A stretch of 64,000 nt of DNA, from assembly GCA_000469685.2 (NCBI GenBank), contig LS997562.1, positions 17,955,813 through 18,019,812 of the forward strand, read 5' to 3'. The stretch is from Haemonchus contortus. Its lineage: Eukaryota > Nematoda > Chromadorea > Rhabditida > Trichostrongylidae. A program made the position numbers and the translations under genes. Below, piece after piece: positions 1 to 11,033 of the stretch. The notes under the pieces are model-generated. The model worked only from the letters and a program-made list of their open reading frames with translations, searched no databases and had not been told where the DNA came from. The stretch's first letter is position 1. Every line of letters starts with the position of its first letter.

Positions 1-282
1 TGTGCCGTATACGGCGCTCTCCTACCTCAGAGCGTCCCAGACAGGGATAGATATAAAGGCTCAAAAATTGTACCGTGTATATCCTCGGACGAGCTTCACC
101 GTCATTGTAGAGGCGGCACCAGTCGCAAGGAAGCCAATGTTGGAAAGTGTGACAACTTATGATGACCAATAGCACGACTGTGAAAGGTTGTTCTATGCAG
201 TGCCTGCTTGAGGTAGTCTGCTTTTCGTGCAATTGCAACAACTGAAATTTCGTCCGATTACCCCCTCCATGTTATTTCCGTC

Positions 283-420
283 ATGGTAATCTCGCCCAAC
301 TCCGACCGCAAAACGTATGCCCCACTGACAACTGCGACGTTCGCGTGCGACGGCTGCCGACATCCAACGGACGCGCGGAACGAAGCGTCGAGCCTTGACA
401 GTTTGGTAGGGGAGGTGACG
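283..420. repeat. Copy A of a GC-rich MITE-like repeat (diverged)
   Basis: This stretch resembles the reverse complement of the repeat at 43870-44175 and part of 11548-11725. All three share a core in which CGTATGCC is followed closely by TGACAACTGCGACG or a near variant. The copy is truncated or strongly diverged and no coding frame is evident. It is called by eye from pairwise similarity, so the limits are approximate. Confidence 0.4.
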
Positions 421-599
421 GTAGATGTTTGGTGAATTGACAACCACCTACCAATTGAATCCTACCACCTCAAGAATTTGCAATATAGCTTTGACTCTGT
501 GATATATAATGTTTCATGCGACAAGACGGGTGCAGGGAAATGCAGGGACAGGGACCTATTAAAGGCTCTGCATCGTGGGAAGTTGAAAGTTAAGTGCAG

Positions 600-900
600 T
601 TCTAGATATTAGATTTTAGTAATGATATATCTCTAAAGAAAAGTTCCACTTATAGTGACATCTGATAATGATGCAATTATCACTCGACAAAATTTGTGAA
701 TACCATGCAAGGCTTTAGTTGCCTACAGCTGAACTTTTGATAGACGATTATTTTTAAGATCAAGAACAACAGATCGAGATTTCTAATCATGGCACAAGCA
801 TCGGCACGTACTGAATGCTACTTGCTCTGCGATGTTAATCCTGTAACAAATTTTGTATTCAGAGAAGTATCATTTGTTTCGAAAGAGTAGGCGTTTAGCC
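600..900 (+). repeat. Diverged copy of the repeat also found at 45758-46170
   Basis: The segment around 655-870 runs parallel to 45870-46110. Both contain GACATCTGATAATG, then an ATTATCACT step, a TTTGTGA(A/G)TACCA step and a CATCGGCAC step. The same family occurs in reverse orientation at 20400-20760 and 31490-31700. It is non-coding, and its ends could not be fixed. Confidence 0.4.
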
Positions 901-1854
901 ATTCAAAACAACTCTCTCATAAGAAAGAGAGAAGTCTGGTGATAGCCGTGGGCCCTGATTAATGTATTATAGGTGGTAAAAATAAGCAAGTGACGTTTTG
1001 TTTCGTTCACAACTCAGGGCCTCATTCCAGGGCGCCTTGTCTTCCATAACCAATGGAAGAACGTGACTCTAGAAACGCAATTTGTCATAAAATCGATGCT
1101 CAAAATAGACGTGAGTGACTTTCATGGACATTTCTAGGCCACCTTGCTTTTACTTTGATAGGCTATCTTTATAAAATTCTACAATTTGAGTTATAAGAAA
1201 TGGAAGGTTTACCAAATACTCGAGGACGTATGACAAAAAATTCAACGAACACTTTTTAAATTATGTACATTTTATTCTTATTTATTTCATTATATGTTTA
1301 GTCGTTTTTTTTTGAGTAATCGATCCTCTTCGAGATGCTTTCCGCATTCGATTTTCAAACGAAATTGTGGCGGCCCCTTAATGTGCGTGCTTGTACAACG
1401 AGCATTAGTGTTCTCGCGATTCACAAGTCTGTGCTTTCATCCTCCTAGGCAGTCTGGTACTACGTGATCGACTTAGGAAGCATGGAAGGCTTCTGTTAAA
1501 ATGATGCTTGAGAAGTCATGATGGCAATCAAAAAAGGCTACGTCAGGAGAGTGCGGCAGTTGAACACTGTTACCAGCCGATCCCGGTCATTTTTGATCTG
1601 GTCTCTGAGAAGAAATTTTGATGCGTGTTGTCGTGCTATAAGTACAGTTGTGATGGAGTATTTCTCTACCTACGTTGGCTAATGTTTCACTTACATTTTT
1701 ACCAGTTGGGCTATGCAGGTAACGCGTGCATTATATTTCTACGACCGCTCATCTACGATGGAGTCATTCAACGGAATGTTGAATTATCAGAATAAGATGC
1801 TTCAAAACCATCTGCTCGTCTTATTTTATTTGCGCAGAATTGTTAGTGGTCGAC
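901..1854. other. No recognisable feature
   Basis: AT-rich sequence without a convincing exon, repeat or RNA gene on either strand. Confidence 0.5.
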
Positions 1855-2800
1855 TATAGCCCCGTCCACCTCAATGCGGACCCTTCTCACTATAAAAATG
1901 ACCGCCATTACTTCAACTGGTTCTGACCATTTGCTTCGCATTCTAGAGAGTTTTTAAGCAGATATGGATTTCTCGTCTTAGCCTCGCCCCCCTGTGCTAA
2001 CCCCGCCCGCTTAGGGTACTTGACCAAACCTGTTTCATAACCTCTAATCATTTTTTCCGCGTTCTAGAACGTTTCGCAATAGAATTGTGAACTTTGGCTC
2101 CGCCCACTTCAGTGCAAACCCCGTTCACTTCAAAGGGTTGATCACACTTGTTTTGAAGCTCTAAACACTTTTCCCTGCATTATAGGACGCTTCTGAGCAG
2201 AGTTATGGGAATTCGATCGAAGCGCCGCCCACTTTAGTGCCAACTCCGCTCACTTCTCGGATTTGACCACATTCCTTCTACTACAACTTCCCACTTTTTC
2301 CCGCGTATTAGAACTTCTCGGAACAAAGTTATATTTATTTTACAAAAGTAACTTCCATATCGACGCACGTTCCTCCCATCGTGGGTGGGGCCTCGCTAAG
2401 TTTACCCATGTCCAGCGCGCATAAAGCCTTGCTCATCCTTCACCTTTTTTTCTGCCGTGCGCCCTCTCAGAACGCTCCGACCACCGCCGGTGAGTCTTCT
2501 TAATCATTCCTTGACCCATTCTCCACCTTTACTCATTTTTTCCCGGCGTCTGGACTGTTAGAAGACCGAGTGAGAAAGACCTGCTTAAGACACCGCCCGT
2601 TCCTGTGCATGTCGCGTCCCCTGTGGGCGGAGCTTCGCTGAGCTCATGTGTGATCTGTTGGTCTTGCCCTATGCCCAGCCCATTCCAAGCGTGGAGATCT
2701 CTCCACATGTTCCTTCAGCTAGTATCGTTTTTCGAGTCAGACGATAGGCAGGCAGGCAGGCAGGCAGACAGACAGGCAGACAGACAGACGCGAGCGCTGT
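1855..2800 (-). repeat. Composite minisatellite repeat R1, copy 1
   Basis: About four diverged head-to-tail units of 115-130 bp (starting near 1861, 1981, 2098 and 2223) each begin with a CCGCCCAC-like box, followed by TTTGACCAC and then a TCTAGAACG-like box. A non-tandem tail follows and ends in a CAGG/CAGA microsatellite at 2747-2790. The second copy at 3410-4330 repeats the same order of blocks. The strand given assumes the terminus found on copy 2 is the 5' end. The microsatellite end is cut off at about 2800 by a transposon end. Confidence 0.6.
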
Positions 2801-2803
2801 ATG

Positions 2804-2906
2804 TACAGGGTGTGCTATAAATATGGTAACAAAATTTTGAACCTCCGCAATTTCCTTGTTCGGGCGAATTCTCCTAATCTGCACCTTTCCTTATATTTAT
2901 GATACC
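2804..2906 (+). mobile_element. Lone left end of the mariner/Tc1-type element seen at 22741
   Basis: The segment starts TACAGGGTGTGC and matches the first roughly 100 bp of the element at 22741-23828 almost throughout. The blocks TCCGCAATTTCCTTGTT and TCTGCACCTT are shared, ending near GATACC. After 2906 the similarity stops and no right end or transposase remains. This is either a truncated insertion or a deletion derivative. Confidence 0.7.
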
Positions 2907-3409
2907 AGACGGCTACGTACGCTATTACGTGCGCTGGGGGCTCTAGACATGAGCGACGAAGCCACATGAGCTTCTGGTATTCATTATAGACCTTTATAAT
3001 CTGAGCCTTCTCCTTGACAATTTTTGAGATGTGAAATGGGGCTGTGTGTGGCCATGAAAAGTACTCCGATGTATCCTAGTCAAAGACCTAAGCAGTCTAT
3101 GTATTCGAAGAAACTCTGTGTTGTTCGGGGTGTGTGTGGCTATGAACATTAAGTTTGAAAAGACAGCCCCTTTGGGTGGTTGTAGGGATTTACACGTCTG
3201 TACATGGTATGCACCTGTGTGGCCGGAGTTATTGTAGAATTTAGTTCATGAGGTCTGAAGTTAATGTAGTGCATTTGCTCTGGCGTAGAAGGTACCACTG
3301 TGTGTGGAACCATGGGTACTAACTTTTAAAGAATTTCCAGCCTAATTTTCGAAAGAGTTTAGTGGTATCCCCCAGTCGTACACCTTTATGGTCAGGGTCA
3401 GTGTGGAGG
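2907..3409. other. No recognisable feature
   Basis: Unique-looking non-coding sequence between two repeat copies. No exon with acceptable splice sites was found. Confidence 0.4.
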
Positions 3410-4330
3410 ACAGATGTATAAATTTTTTATCTTAGCCCCGCCTTCCCTCTTTGCAAACCCCACCCAATTCAGGCTTGGAACCACATTACTTTTATTACCT
3501 CCAGACACCTTTTACACGCGTTCTAAAACGCATCTAAAAAGACTCAATAATTTTGATCTAAGCTCCGCCCACTCTAGTGCCAACCCCGCCCAGTTCTGGG
3601 ATTTGACCACTTTTGTTCTTTTACGCCTTAACACCTTCTTGCCGCATCCCAGAACGTTTCTGAAGAGAGTTATAAATTTTTGATCTAAGCTCCGCCCACT
3701 TTAGTGCCGACCCCGCCCAATTCTAGGATTTTGCCACAGTTGTTCCATCACCTCTAATTACTTTTTTCCCCGCTTCTAAAACGTTTCCAAGCAAAGTTGC
3801 ATTCATTTTTGAAAAGTGGCTTCCGTCTCAACGCACGCCCCACCACTCGTGGGCGGGGCTTCGCAAGGCTTACGCTTGCCCAGCACACATAAGGCCCTGC
3901 TCACTCTTTTTAATTTTTTTCCCTTGCCTCTTTGCCTTGATTGATTCGAGTTATGAGTACATCTGAAAAGTACCGCCCATTTTGAGGAAGCTCCGCCCAC
4001 AGCACGTAGGTCTCATCCGTTTTGTTTTCTGACCAAATCCTCACCTTTGCTCACTTTTTCCCGGTCTCTGGACTTTCTTGAGACCAAAATAAAATGTTTA
4101 GCTCTTGGCACCGCCCATTCCGGCACTTACCCCGCCCCCGGAGGCGGAGCTCCGCAGAGCTCGTATGTGCTCTGTTAATCCTGTCTCAGTCCCCACCCAT
4201 CCCAAGCTTGTCTGACCTCTAGAGGTGTTTTCTCAGGTAAAACCGGATCGCGTGACAGACAGACAGACAAACATACATACATACATACAAACAGACACAC
4301 CAATCTTGTGGATTATATATAAGTAGATAC
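3410..4330 (-). repeat. Composite minisatellite repeat R1, copy 2
   Basis: Three diverged units near 3430, 3560 and 3688 contain CCGCCCA(C/A) boxes followed by TTTGACCAC-like boxes. The tail matches copy 1 (the Cys-free GC block GTGGGCGGGGCTTCGC, then a CTTTGCTCA block, then GGAGCTCCGC). A CAGA/CATA microsatellite at 4252-4300 follows. The far edge, read on the minus strand, starts A|TCTACTTATATATAATCC. A similar edge bounds other repeats here and is discussed as Helitron-like. Non-coding. Confidence 0.6.
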
Positions 4331-5013
4331 CTTACTGGTTAGGCCGCATATCTACTTTGATGCTCTCGAGTCGAAGACAGTCAACGTAAGATTGACTTTG
4401 ACGTCTTCTGCCCCTAGTATTCACTCGTCTCGTATTATGAAGCGTAAACACGTCCATAATCTCGAGTTGGTTGTCTGTAACAGCTTTTTCGAGAACATGC
4501 CCTCTTTTCGATTGGCTATCCTCGACTTTGATTCGTGTTTCTTTTTCGAGTGTCGGACAACTGGGTGCACCGTTCCAATAAGCCATTAGCCTAAGGTACG
4601 CTCAAGTATCAGTTATCGTTACCAGATGTATTCCTTGGTTCAAGTGTCCGTCCATTAGTTATGACCACAGCAGATACAGCTACTGGTCATTGTTTGTAGG
4701 CTGTCTGCCGAAGTAAGACTTTCAGTTAATCCACCATGTGTAACACCTTTGCATCATGGCTTGAACGTTTTATTCCACGTAGCCGTAGTAAAAAAAAGGA
4801 AGAGAAAGGAGTACATAAACTAAGAATTACTCTCGAAAACTTAAACCTACTCTGCAGTTCTCCACTTACTTATACCGAGCGTTTCTTGAGAATTAATCGT
4901 TTCACCTTCGTGTCTTTTGACCCTAGGAATCGTGGTAATTTTCCCACCTTATTTTCACTTGCCAGACTTCACTTTCAAATCTCTTCTTGAGCTGAACGCA
5001 GATCCGTTTGCAG

Positions 5014-5121
5014 CCCACCATGCGTCTTTCGGCTAGCGAAGCGCTCAAGAAGTCATGGTTTCACAACAGTGCTGCAGTAGCCAAATCGCGAGTCCATGTT
5101 CAACGTCATCTTCAAGCTAAG
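5014..5121 (+). CDS. Candidate exon: end of a protein-kinase C-lobe
   Basis: A 36-codon open segment sits between an acceptor (TTTGCAG before 5014) and a possible donor (AAG|GTTTGG at 5122). It reads PTMRLSASEALKKSWF near its start, which fits the conserved kinase subdomain XI pattern with an invariant Arg followed by a helix ending in a WF motif. A basic stretch follows (KSRVHVQRHLQAK). The rest of a kinase domain was not found upstream within the window, where repeats predominate, so the exon is either part of a gene beginning outside or a fragment. It could belong to the multi-exon gene that ends at 25637, but the next candidate exon at 8233 does not join directly in phase. The donor is not ideal. 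Function beyond kinase-like is not assignable. Confidence 0.4.
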
Positions 5122-6791
5122 GTTTGGTTCAGTCGGAATCGCAAGATATTGGAAAATTGGGCTTCTACATTAAGTTGCAGTGCTTTGTGCCATATTCACT
5201 CTTTTTATTTATAAGAGCATTACAGGTATGGGATCAAGTTTTTCAATGTTGGTTGCTCAAACATTCTACTTCTGTTTCTTATAATCGCGCTTAGTTTGGT
5301 ATTTGGCATATGCAGTGGTTTGAGAATTAGCCGATGCGATAGAAATTAGTGGTTTCATACATACTGATATGTATTTATAATAGTATAGAGGATAAGCCAT
5401 TCAACGAACTCGAGGGAATGGATGATCTATTCGGCCCAGGCATGTATCGGGCTGAATGTTCGAACACTCACCTTGCTGTTCGGTTGGATCGCTTCACCGA
5501 TCGACGGTCAACAATCGGCTGGATCACTTCACGCAAGCATCGTCCCCTCATTTAATGGATGTTGAAGGAATTCATCCACTATGAGTTGCTAAACGCAGAC
5601 TGGCTGGACACAGCTATCTCTTGTCCCTACGATCCCCTTAATTTGGCCAACGGGGTTAGAGAAGTGCGATCAAACCGTAAATTAGGCCCCTACAGAGGGA
5701 CAACGCACGTCGAAAATTCGCTTTAGACCCAAGTCAAAAGTTCACCGATCCCGATTTGCCCTAGATTACTCATCAGTCCTACTCCCGAAGTGTTGCCCCT
5801 TTTACCTACCATGTGCTCTCCCTTTTTGAGCATCCCGTTGTGTAAAAGAAATTCGTAACTTAATGTGATCCAAAAACGGTGGTCAATTACTTCTTTGAGT
5901 CACAGCTCCCTCACTCCTGAAGAGATGGCACCAGTGATTGGCTCAAAGGATAAAAGAAGGTTGTTGACTCCTTCAATGAAAATTGATTGATATGAAAAAA
6001 TCTAGTGGTGATGTAAGAAAGGTCTCCATTTTGTCGCCGGACTTATTTGCCAACCTAATATTTATCTTTTTCGAATAACTATCCTCGCTTACGTGCTTTC
6101 GGTATGAAGCTTGTGCTTTTCAGAAAGCGATGGAGAGTTCCATTATGGAAAGCAGGTATTGAGAATCTCGGGAAAGCTAAATTCCTTTTTTTCGTGTACT
6201 ATCGAGTTTTGATCTCTCAACTTGTTATACGGCTTTTTTGCGACTTGTTTACTATAAACTTTGGTTAATCCGTTTTGATGTATTATACCTTTACCCATAG
6301 TTATTTCCATTCTTTGAGATAAGATTGACCTTAAATTGTAAAGATTAGTTTAGTTGTGTTCAAATAGGTTATTTTTTGTTTTCTGGTCGACAGTGAAGTT
6401 GAAGTTTTTCTGTTATCATTTTCTTATTTGTATAAATGGTCGAATGTACAAGACGTGCTGTTGTGGCGGATGATGTCATGATCAGTTATCTGTAATTTTT
6501 TGCTTTACTCGTCTTTTAACACTAGTCCTCTTTGTCTTTGCTAAGTCTTTTCCAAAACATAGACGTTTTTCTCCAACCAACTTTGTGAAATCGAAAACGA
6601 CGCCTCTGTAGGATAGCACTACGTATACCGACCTAAGGCTCTCAATCGACTTGAACAAATCAGAATTACTTTGTGAAAGGATTTCGCAGGAGCCCTTTCA
6701 TTTCTGATTCCAAGTATGAAGTCTTTCTGAAAACTGGGCTAATAGTTTTGTAGGACATAGCATTCATCGCTTATTTCAAGATTAGAACATA
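5122..6791. other. No firm feature
   Basis: Mostly AT-rich, probably intronic or intergenic. One open segment (5391-5555) has exon-like wording but poor splice sites, so it is listed among the rejected items. Confidence 0.4.
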
Positions 6792-8050
6792 TTAGGTTGA
6801 GTAAAAAGTTTTGATCGGAATTTTCATCCTTCTCTTGATTCTTTCGTAGGACCACTTGGAAGGATTTCGTAATAGGTTATGGTAGATAGTTCCCGGACCT
6901 GCACTGTGGGGGCATATATGAGCATGTCCTTGCAAATGTTTTGCAATAATGACCCCTGTAAACCGAAGCTGTCTGAGAGCTATCATCTTTTACGAATTCC
7001 TGCTAGGCCCAAATCCATCGTCGGCTGTCGCAAATATCTGTTGTGCATTCAGAGAAGACATCGCGTTTCAACCCACGGTACATCGTTGGTATCGACAAAT
7101 TCGTTCGGGCAATATTTTGTTCGAAGGGCAGCGTTGTACTGGACGTCCTCCTGCCTTGAATGACGGAACTTTGCGCACTGCTCTAATGGAGAAGCCAAAT
7201 GCTACTACTCGCGATTTGTCGACGGCACTAGGGTGCAGTCAGAAGACTATCGTCAACCATCTCCATGGCCCCGGCTACGGAGATATACTCTCAAGATGGG
7301 TGCCCCACGGTTTGAGCGACTCGTACAAGGCATCACGGGTCAGTGCGTGACCTTCTTTGTTCCTTCGTCAACATAGGAGAGACTTTCTCAGGGATATCAT
7401 TCCTGAAGACGAGAGCTGGGTCCTTCATGTGAACCATAAGCGACATCGCCAATGGATGCCCAATGAGGAACCACCTCCAAGACAGCCGAGAAATGGACAA
7501 CATCGGAGGAAGGTTTTGCTATGTTGTTGGTGGGATTCTCAAGTCACGCTCTATATCGAATTACTGCCTGAGGGTACCACCGTAACCGCCGAGATTCACG
7601 CTTCTCAGCTACAAAGTGTGGCCGACGTCATTTGAAGTAAGCGTCCGCAGCAAAGAAATGTTTGTCGTCTTCATGACAACGCTCGACCGCATGGTGCGAA
7701 ATTGTCTCGTCAGAAAATTGCCGAACTTGGATGGAAAGTGCTGCCCCATCCTCCTTATTCGCCAGATCTTGCTCCGTCCGATTACCATATTTTTCTTGCT
7801 TTAAAGCATCATCTTCGCGACAGAAATTTTGATGATCGCTTGGAACTCGAAACTGAGATTTCCAGCTTTTTCGAATCGCGGTCGCCACAGTTCTGGGCTT
7901 CAGGAATCGAAAAACTGGTGGATCGCTGGACATATGTTGTGGACCACTCTGGAGACTACTGTATATTACTAATTGAGATCCTCTTCTGATGAAAATAAGA
8001 CTTTTTGAAATAAAGATGAAAAACCGATCAAAACTTTTTACTCAACCTAA
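6792..8050 (+). mobile_element. Near-intact mariner transposon, 1259 bp
   Basis: The element is bounded by perfect 27 bp inverted repeats at 6792-6818 and 8024-8050, both starting TTAGGTTGAGTAAAAAG outward-in. It is flanked by TA on both sides (6790-6791 and 8051-8052), the canonical target duplication of the mariner/Tc1 superfamily. Length and layout are those of a full-length mariner with one transposase frame in the plus orientation. Identical repeats and a frame disrupted only by two stop codons suggest a comparatively young copy. It lies upstream of the candidate exon at 8233, probably in an intron. Confidence 0.95.
6949..7989 (+). pseudogene. Mariner transposase with two in-frame TGA codons
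   Basis: This frame encodes a cut-and-paste transposase that would bind the flanking inverted repeats. From ATG 6949 to TGA 7987-7989 one reading frame spans 347 codons, the usual mariner size, broken by TGA at 7348-7350 and TGA at 7633-7635 without any frameshift. The N-terminal third has the paired helix-turn-helix region, including GCSQKTIVNHLH. A WVPHGL linker motif follows. The catalytic residues are visible: the Asp in PEDESW, the Asp in HDNARPH, and the Asp in APSDYH, the last two separated by 34 residues as expected for D34D mariners. The YSPDLAPSDYH signature is intact. The first stop sits where relatives usually have a Cys or similar residue, the second after the Ala-Asp-Val-Ile helix. 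As written the product would be truncated, so the copy is probably non-autonomous unless the stops are read through. Confidence 0.9.
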
Positions 8051-8232
8051 TAATATCGTGGAAAGGTTTTGAAAAATAGGATGAGAGATAGGACTTTTCC
8101 TTTTAGTTCGTTAGGTTGTCTCCTAAGTCTGTAAAGGAACGTGTTACTTTGTAAATCTGATCATTGGTCTATCTTTGTAATTTACAGCTTATCGTTATCA
8201 CCTAGACCATTTCACTTGATTTCACTTGACAG

Positions 8233-8327
8233 GATGGACGAACAGATTGCTAAAAAGGAACAATCAGTTCGTGAACAACAAGACACTGGGCTTCGTGTGG
8301 TCAAAGAAGAGATCGATGAAGAGAGCG
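8233..8327 (+). CDS. Candidate exon with charged helical peptide
   Basis: After an acceptor (CTTGACAG) the frame reads MDEQIAKKEQSVREQQ and continues through a Glu/Lys-rich stretch to EEIDEES, with a possible donor after position 8327. The donor GTTGGT is weak. The leftover base would join the exon at 11034 in the correct phase (1 plus 2 nt), which is why I consider it a possible upstream exon of the gene ending at 25637. The composition suggests a coiled coil or solvent-exposed helix. No family is recognised. Confidence 0.35.
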
Positions 8328-8829
8328 GTTGGTTCGATAAGAGATCTTCTAGAGCCATCATTATGTTTTTTCATTAAGTATTTTTTCCATGGTATTTCTT
8401 TGATCTTTATCCCGAGTCAATTTCTTTCTCGTTACCTTTCTTCTGATTAGTTCTTCTTGCTACCATAAGAATTAACAACCACACGCGAACCTATCTTTCG
8501 TGAACTTATGGATTTTCCGTCCTTGAAAGCGCAGTTCACGCTAATTTCAGAGTATCTAGTTTTGACGAGTTGTGCAAGTGTGTCCTGAGTAGTACAAAAA
8601 AGGCGAAAAAAAAGCGATAATCGGCGTACTCAGAGGAAAATGCACCTTCAAAAAGAACAAAATATTTTCACATTTGTTTTTTCCCTCTACAAGGATGAAA
8701 ATTACTAAATGTACCCACCATTATTATCGCCAATATATTGCCACTTATCAGGCAACTTGTAGATCCCGTTTGCTTGGAATTGTGAAGTCTTGAAAAGAAC
8801 AACTCGGCGATGCACGTTTCATGTTGGTT

Positions 8830-9160
8830 CATATTATCGCACTACTCATTTTCACTTGGTTTGATAGCGACAAGAACAAATGGTAATCTATTGTAGCCAA
8901 ATCCGGTGAATTCGGTGGTCAAGTCAGACATGTCATCCCAAGCTTCGACGTTTCTCCTGGGTCTCCACCGCACTGTGTGTGCGAGATTATCGTGAGGAAG
9001 GAGTCGTTCCGCTGTTCCCTCGTCTGTACCCTCGTGGAGCTGCAGCAACGCGATCCAGCTGAGCACATTGGGCTTCGGCAGAAACAGTGGGGTTCCGTGG
9101 CAGTGACTTCTGGGTGGATGGTCCCTCCTGAATTCCATCAAACGCTGAGCATTGCCTTGT
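8830..9160 (-). pseudogene. Mariner transposase relic (C-terminal half)
   Basis: On the minus strand, broken frames show a TVSAEAQCAQLDRVAAA-like block (the usual segment before the second catalytic Asp). A degraded HDN..AHT block and an NRLPF-like block follow at the position of the third catalytic region. Frame changes and stops rule out function. No terminal repeats were found around it. It differs from the intact element at 6792, so it represents another mariner lineage or much older decay. Confidence 0.55.
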
Positions 9161-9280
9161 TAGGTTGGAGTTCTAGTTTGGTGGTCGGAAATCTATGCTT
9201 TCCACTCCCAAGCCACTGGCTTCCCTCGTGTGGTTTAGGTAGCGGGCCCACTTCTCGTCGCCGGTGGATAAGTCATTAAG

Positions 9281-9700
9281 GGTGAAAATGTAGTTGGGGT
9301 GGTGGGGGGGCACCCATCCGAAGGTCAGTATATCAAGAAATGAACTCAGTCTAACGTGTTAGTCCTTGTTATAAATATAGCTCTGTATCGGATGCGAAAA
9401 GGATGATGAAAACCGACTACCTGTTTCTCTTTTATGCGGTTTCAGGTAAGAAAATTTAGTATCCCAAATAAGCCTAGGTAGGTTGGGAGCACCTGGGTGG
9501 CTGGGATGATTACCTCATGCGAAAAAAGAAAAAAGAAAGAAAACTTGCCCAACGCGGTGTTCCTTCCCTACAAAGGCCCTTATTTGAAAGCTGGCTTGTC
9601 GGCGACGTAATACGGCATAACACGTTTCATTGAGTTCATTTCTTGATATACTAGCCTTTGAATGGGTGCCCCCCCCCTTCTCCTTGACTACATTTTCATC
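9281..9700. mobile_element. 420 bp TIR element with 9 bp target duplication (copy 1)
   Basis: The outer ends are inverted: GGTGAAAATGTAG at 9281 and its near complement ending at 9700. The inverted similarity continues inward for about 85-90 bp through a G/C homopolymer, GGCACCCAT, a TATATCAAGAAATGAACTCA block and CGTGTTA. Flanking direct repeats are GTCATTAAG (9272-9280) and GTCATTCAG (9701-9709), 8 of 9 matching. Long inverted repeats with an 8-9 bp duplication resemble Mutator-like or hAT-like non-autonomous elements, but the class is not proven. There is no coding capacity. The second copy at 36012-40080 carries an RTE. Confidence 0.8.
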
Positions 9701-10439
9701 GTCATTCAGCCATGCGAAAGTGCGTCGGGTCAGCAACTTCGGACATGTATCTAACCTCCTGTATCTAACCTAGCTGGTGACCGCTTAGCTCATGAGCAAT
9801 GCGTATCTCCAAGTCTTCCAGAGACGATGCAAATGAGCAGGTACTGTGTCGTGATGACTATTGGCCAGCTGGTCTTTCTGACCCAGTGCCAGCTAACATG
9901 TAGTGGAGCTAAACGTGCTGAGCTGGGTGGTAGAATCATTTTCAACTAGCGCTAGAAAGGGGGTCGAATCCAGCTCAGCTGGTCTCCTAGATCGTGAGCC
10001 TTCGGACTAGTCGTAGTAACCATCTTCGAACATGTGATACTAATTTCCGACGTGCGGTAAGAGACAAAGGAGCGTTTATCCGTACCACATATGTTCCTTG
10101 TCGCACGATTTAGATTGACGTTCCTTCTGAACACTAAACAGAAGCAGTCTAACTTTCTTCGCGTCGAGAGCCGTTATTTTAGCCGCAACTGTTGCGAAGT
10201 GCTACAGCAGATGTGGTGTGAGGAGCGTATTGACCTTCACTATCATGTTTCGCAATAACCTTCTAGAGCAATTCCCAAACTTTCAGAGCATGGAAACGGG
10301 AATGTGTGAAGACTTTTCCAACAAGCTAATAATAAAATTAGGGGTTGGACAAAAATGTGGCATTAATAGTTCCGTGGAAGGGAGCTGTCCAAATGTTGGT
10401 GCCCTTGCGCACAGCTGGCTTCAATGAGCTGCTTGCTTG

Positions 10440-10650
10440 CAAATTGTATTTTTTGTAAACCTCCTCACCCTCTACAACGCCGTAAGAACTCGTCCTCTTT
10501 GGGGCGACGTCGGCTAAGCCAGATTTGGAGCCTTCATTACGCCCTATCTTGGCGGTTTTTCGACCCGATGGCGTTCCTCGGGCTCTTCTGGGGTGTCACA
10601 GGTCTCTCCTAAGGAAATTCTCACAAGGAATTTTTATCGTGAACACTGCC
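10440..10650 (+). repeat. Short repeat shared with 24530-24710
   Basis: Both segments share a TCGGCTA block, then CATTACGCCC or TTATTACGCCCC with TATC(T)(T/A)GGCG, then a TTTTTATCGTGAAC block followed by a TGYCTTCGA-type ending. A weaker third relative is at 63410-63570. The ends resemble the TIRs of the TTAA-flanked elements (GTGAACACTGCCT), so these may be deletion derivatives of that or a sister family. Non-coding. Confidence 0.45.
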
Positions 10651-11033
10651 TTCGATTTAATATCAGTTGTGATGACATTTAGGAGGAATAGCTCTCAACA
10701 TAACAGCAAAGTATGATACTGCTGAGAAAATTTGAGCTCTCAGAAAAAATCTAGTCATGTCCTGTCGACGGAAAAAAGGTAAATGAGGTGGGCTTGTTGA
10801 GCTCTGGGAAATCGCTGCCGGTGCAGAGATCTCGACTATGTCGGGAATGAATGACGAGCCTTCTCCGCCGCTTTCAGTTTTGCTGGCTTCTTTGAGTACT
10901 ACTGATCATTCGAAACAGTGCCACAGTCGACAGTATATCCTCATCTTCTAAGCAGCCAAATTCCGTGTTCTCTAACAATAAGATCAATTGAGTTGTATGG
11001 CTTAATCACCGCGAATAATTATTTACTTTGCAG

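Noticed and set aside
5391..5555. Exon-like frame with FGPGMYRAECSN resembling the end of an Ig-type domain
   Set aside because: Splice sites are poor and no partner exon fits in phase. The resemblance is too short to claim.
9940..9990. Second tRNA-like B-box (GGATTCGACCCC on the minus strand)
   Set aside because: No A box or stems at the right spacing.
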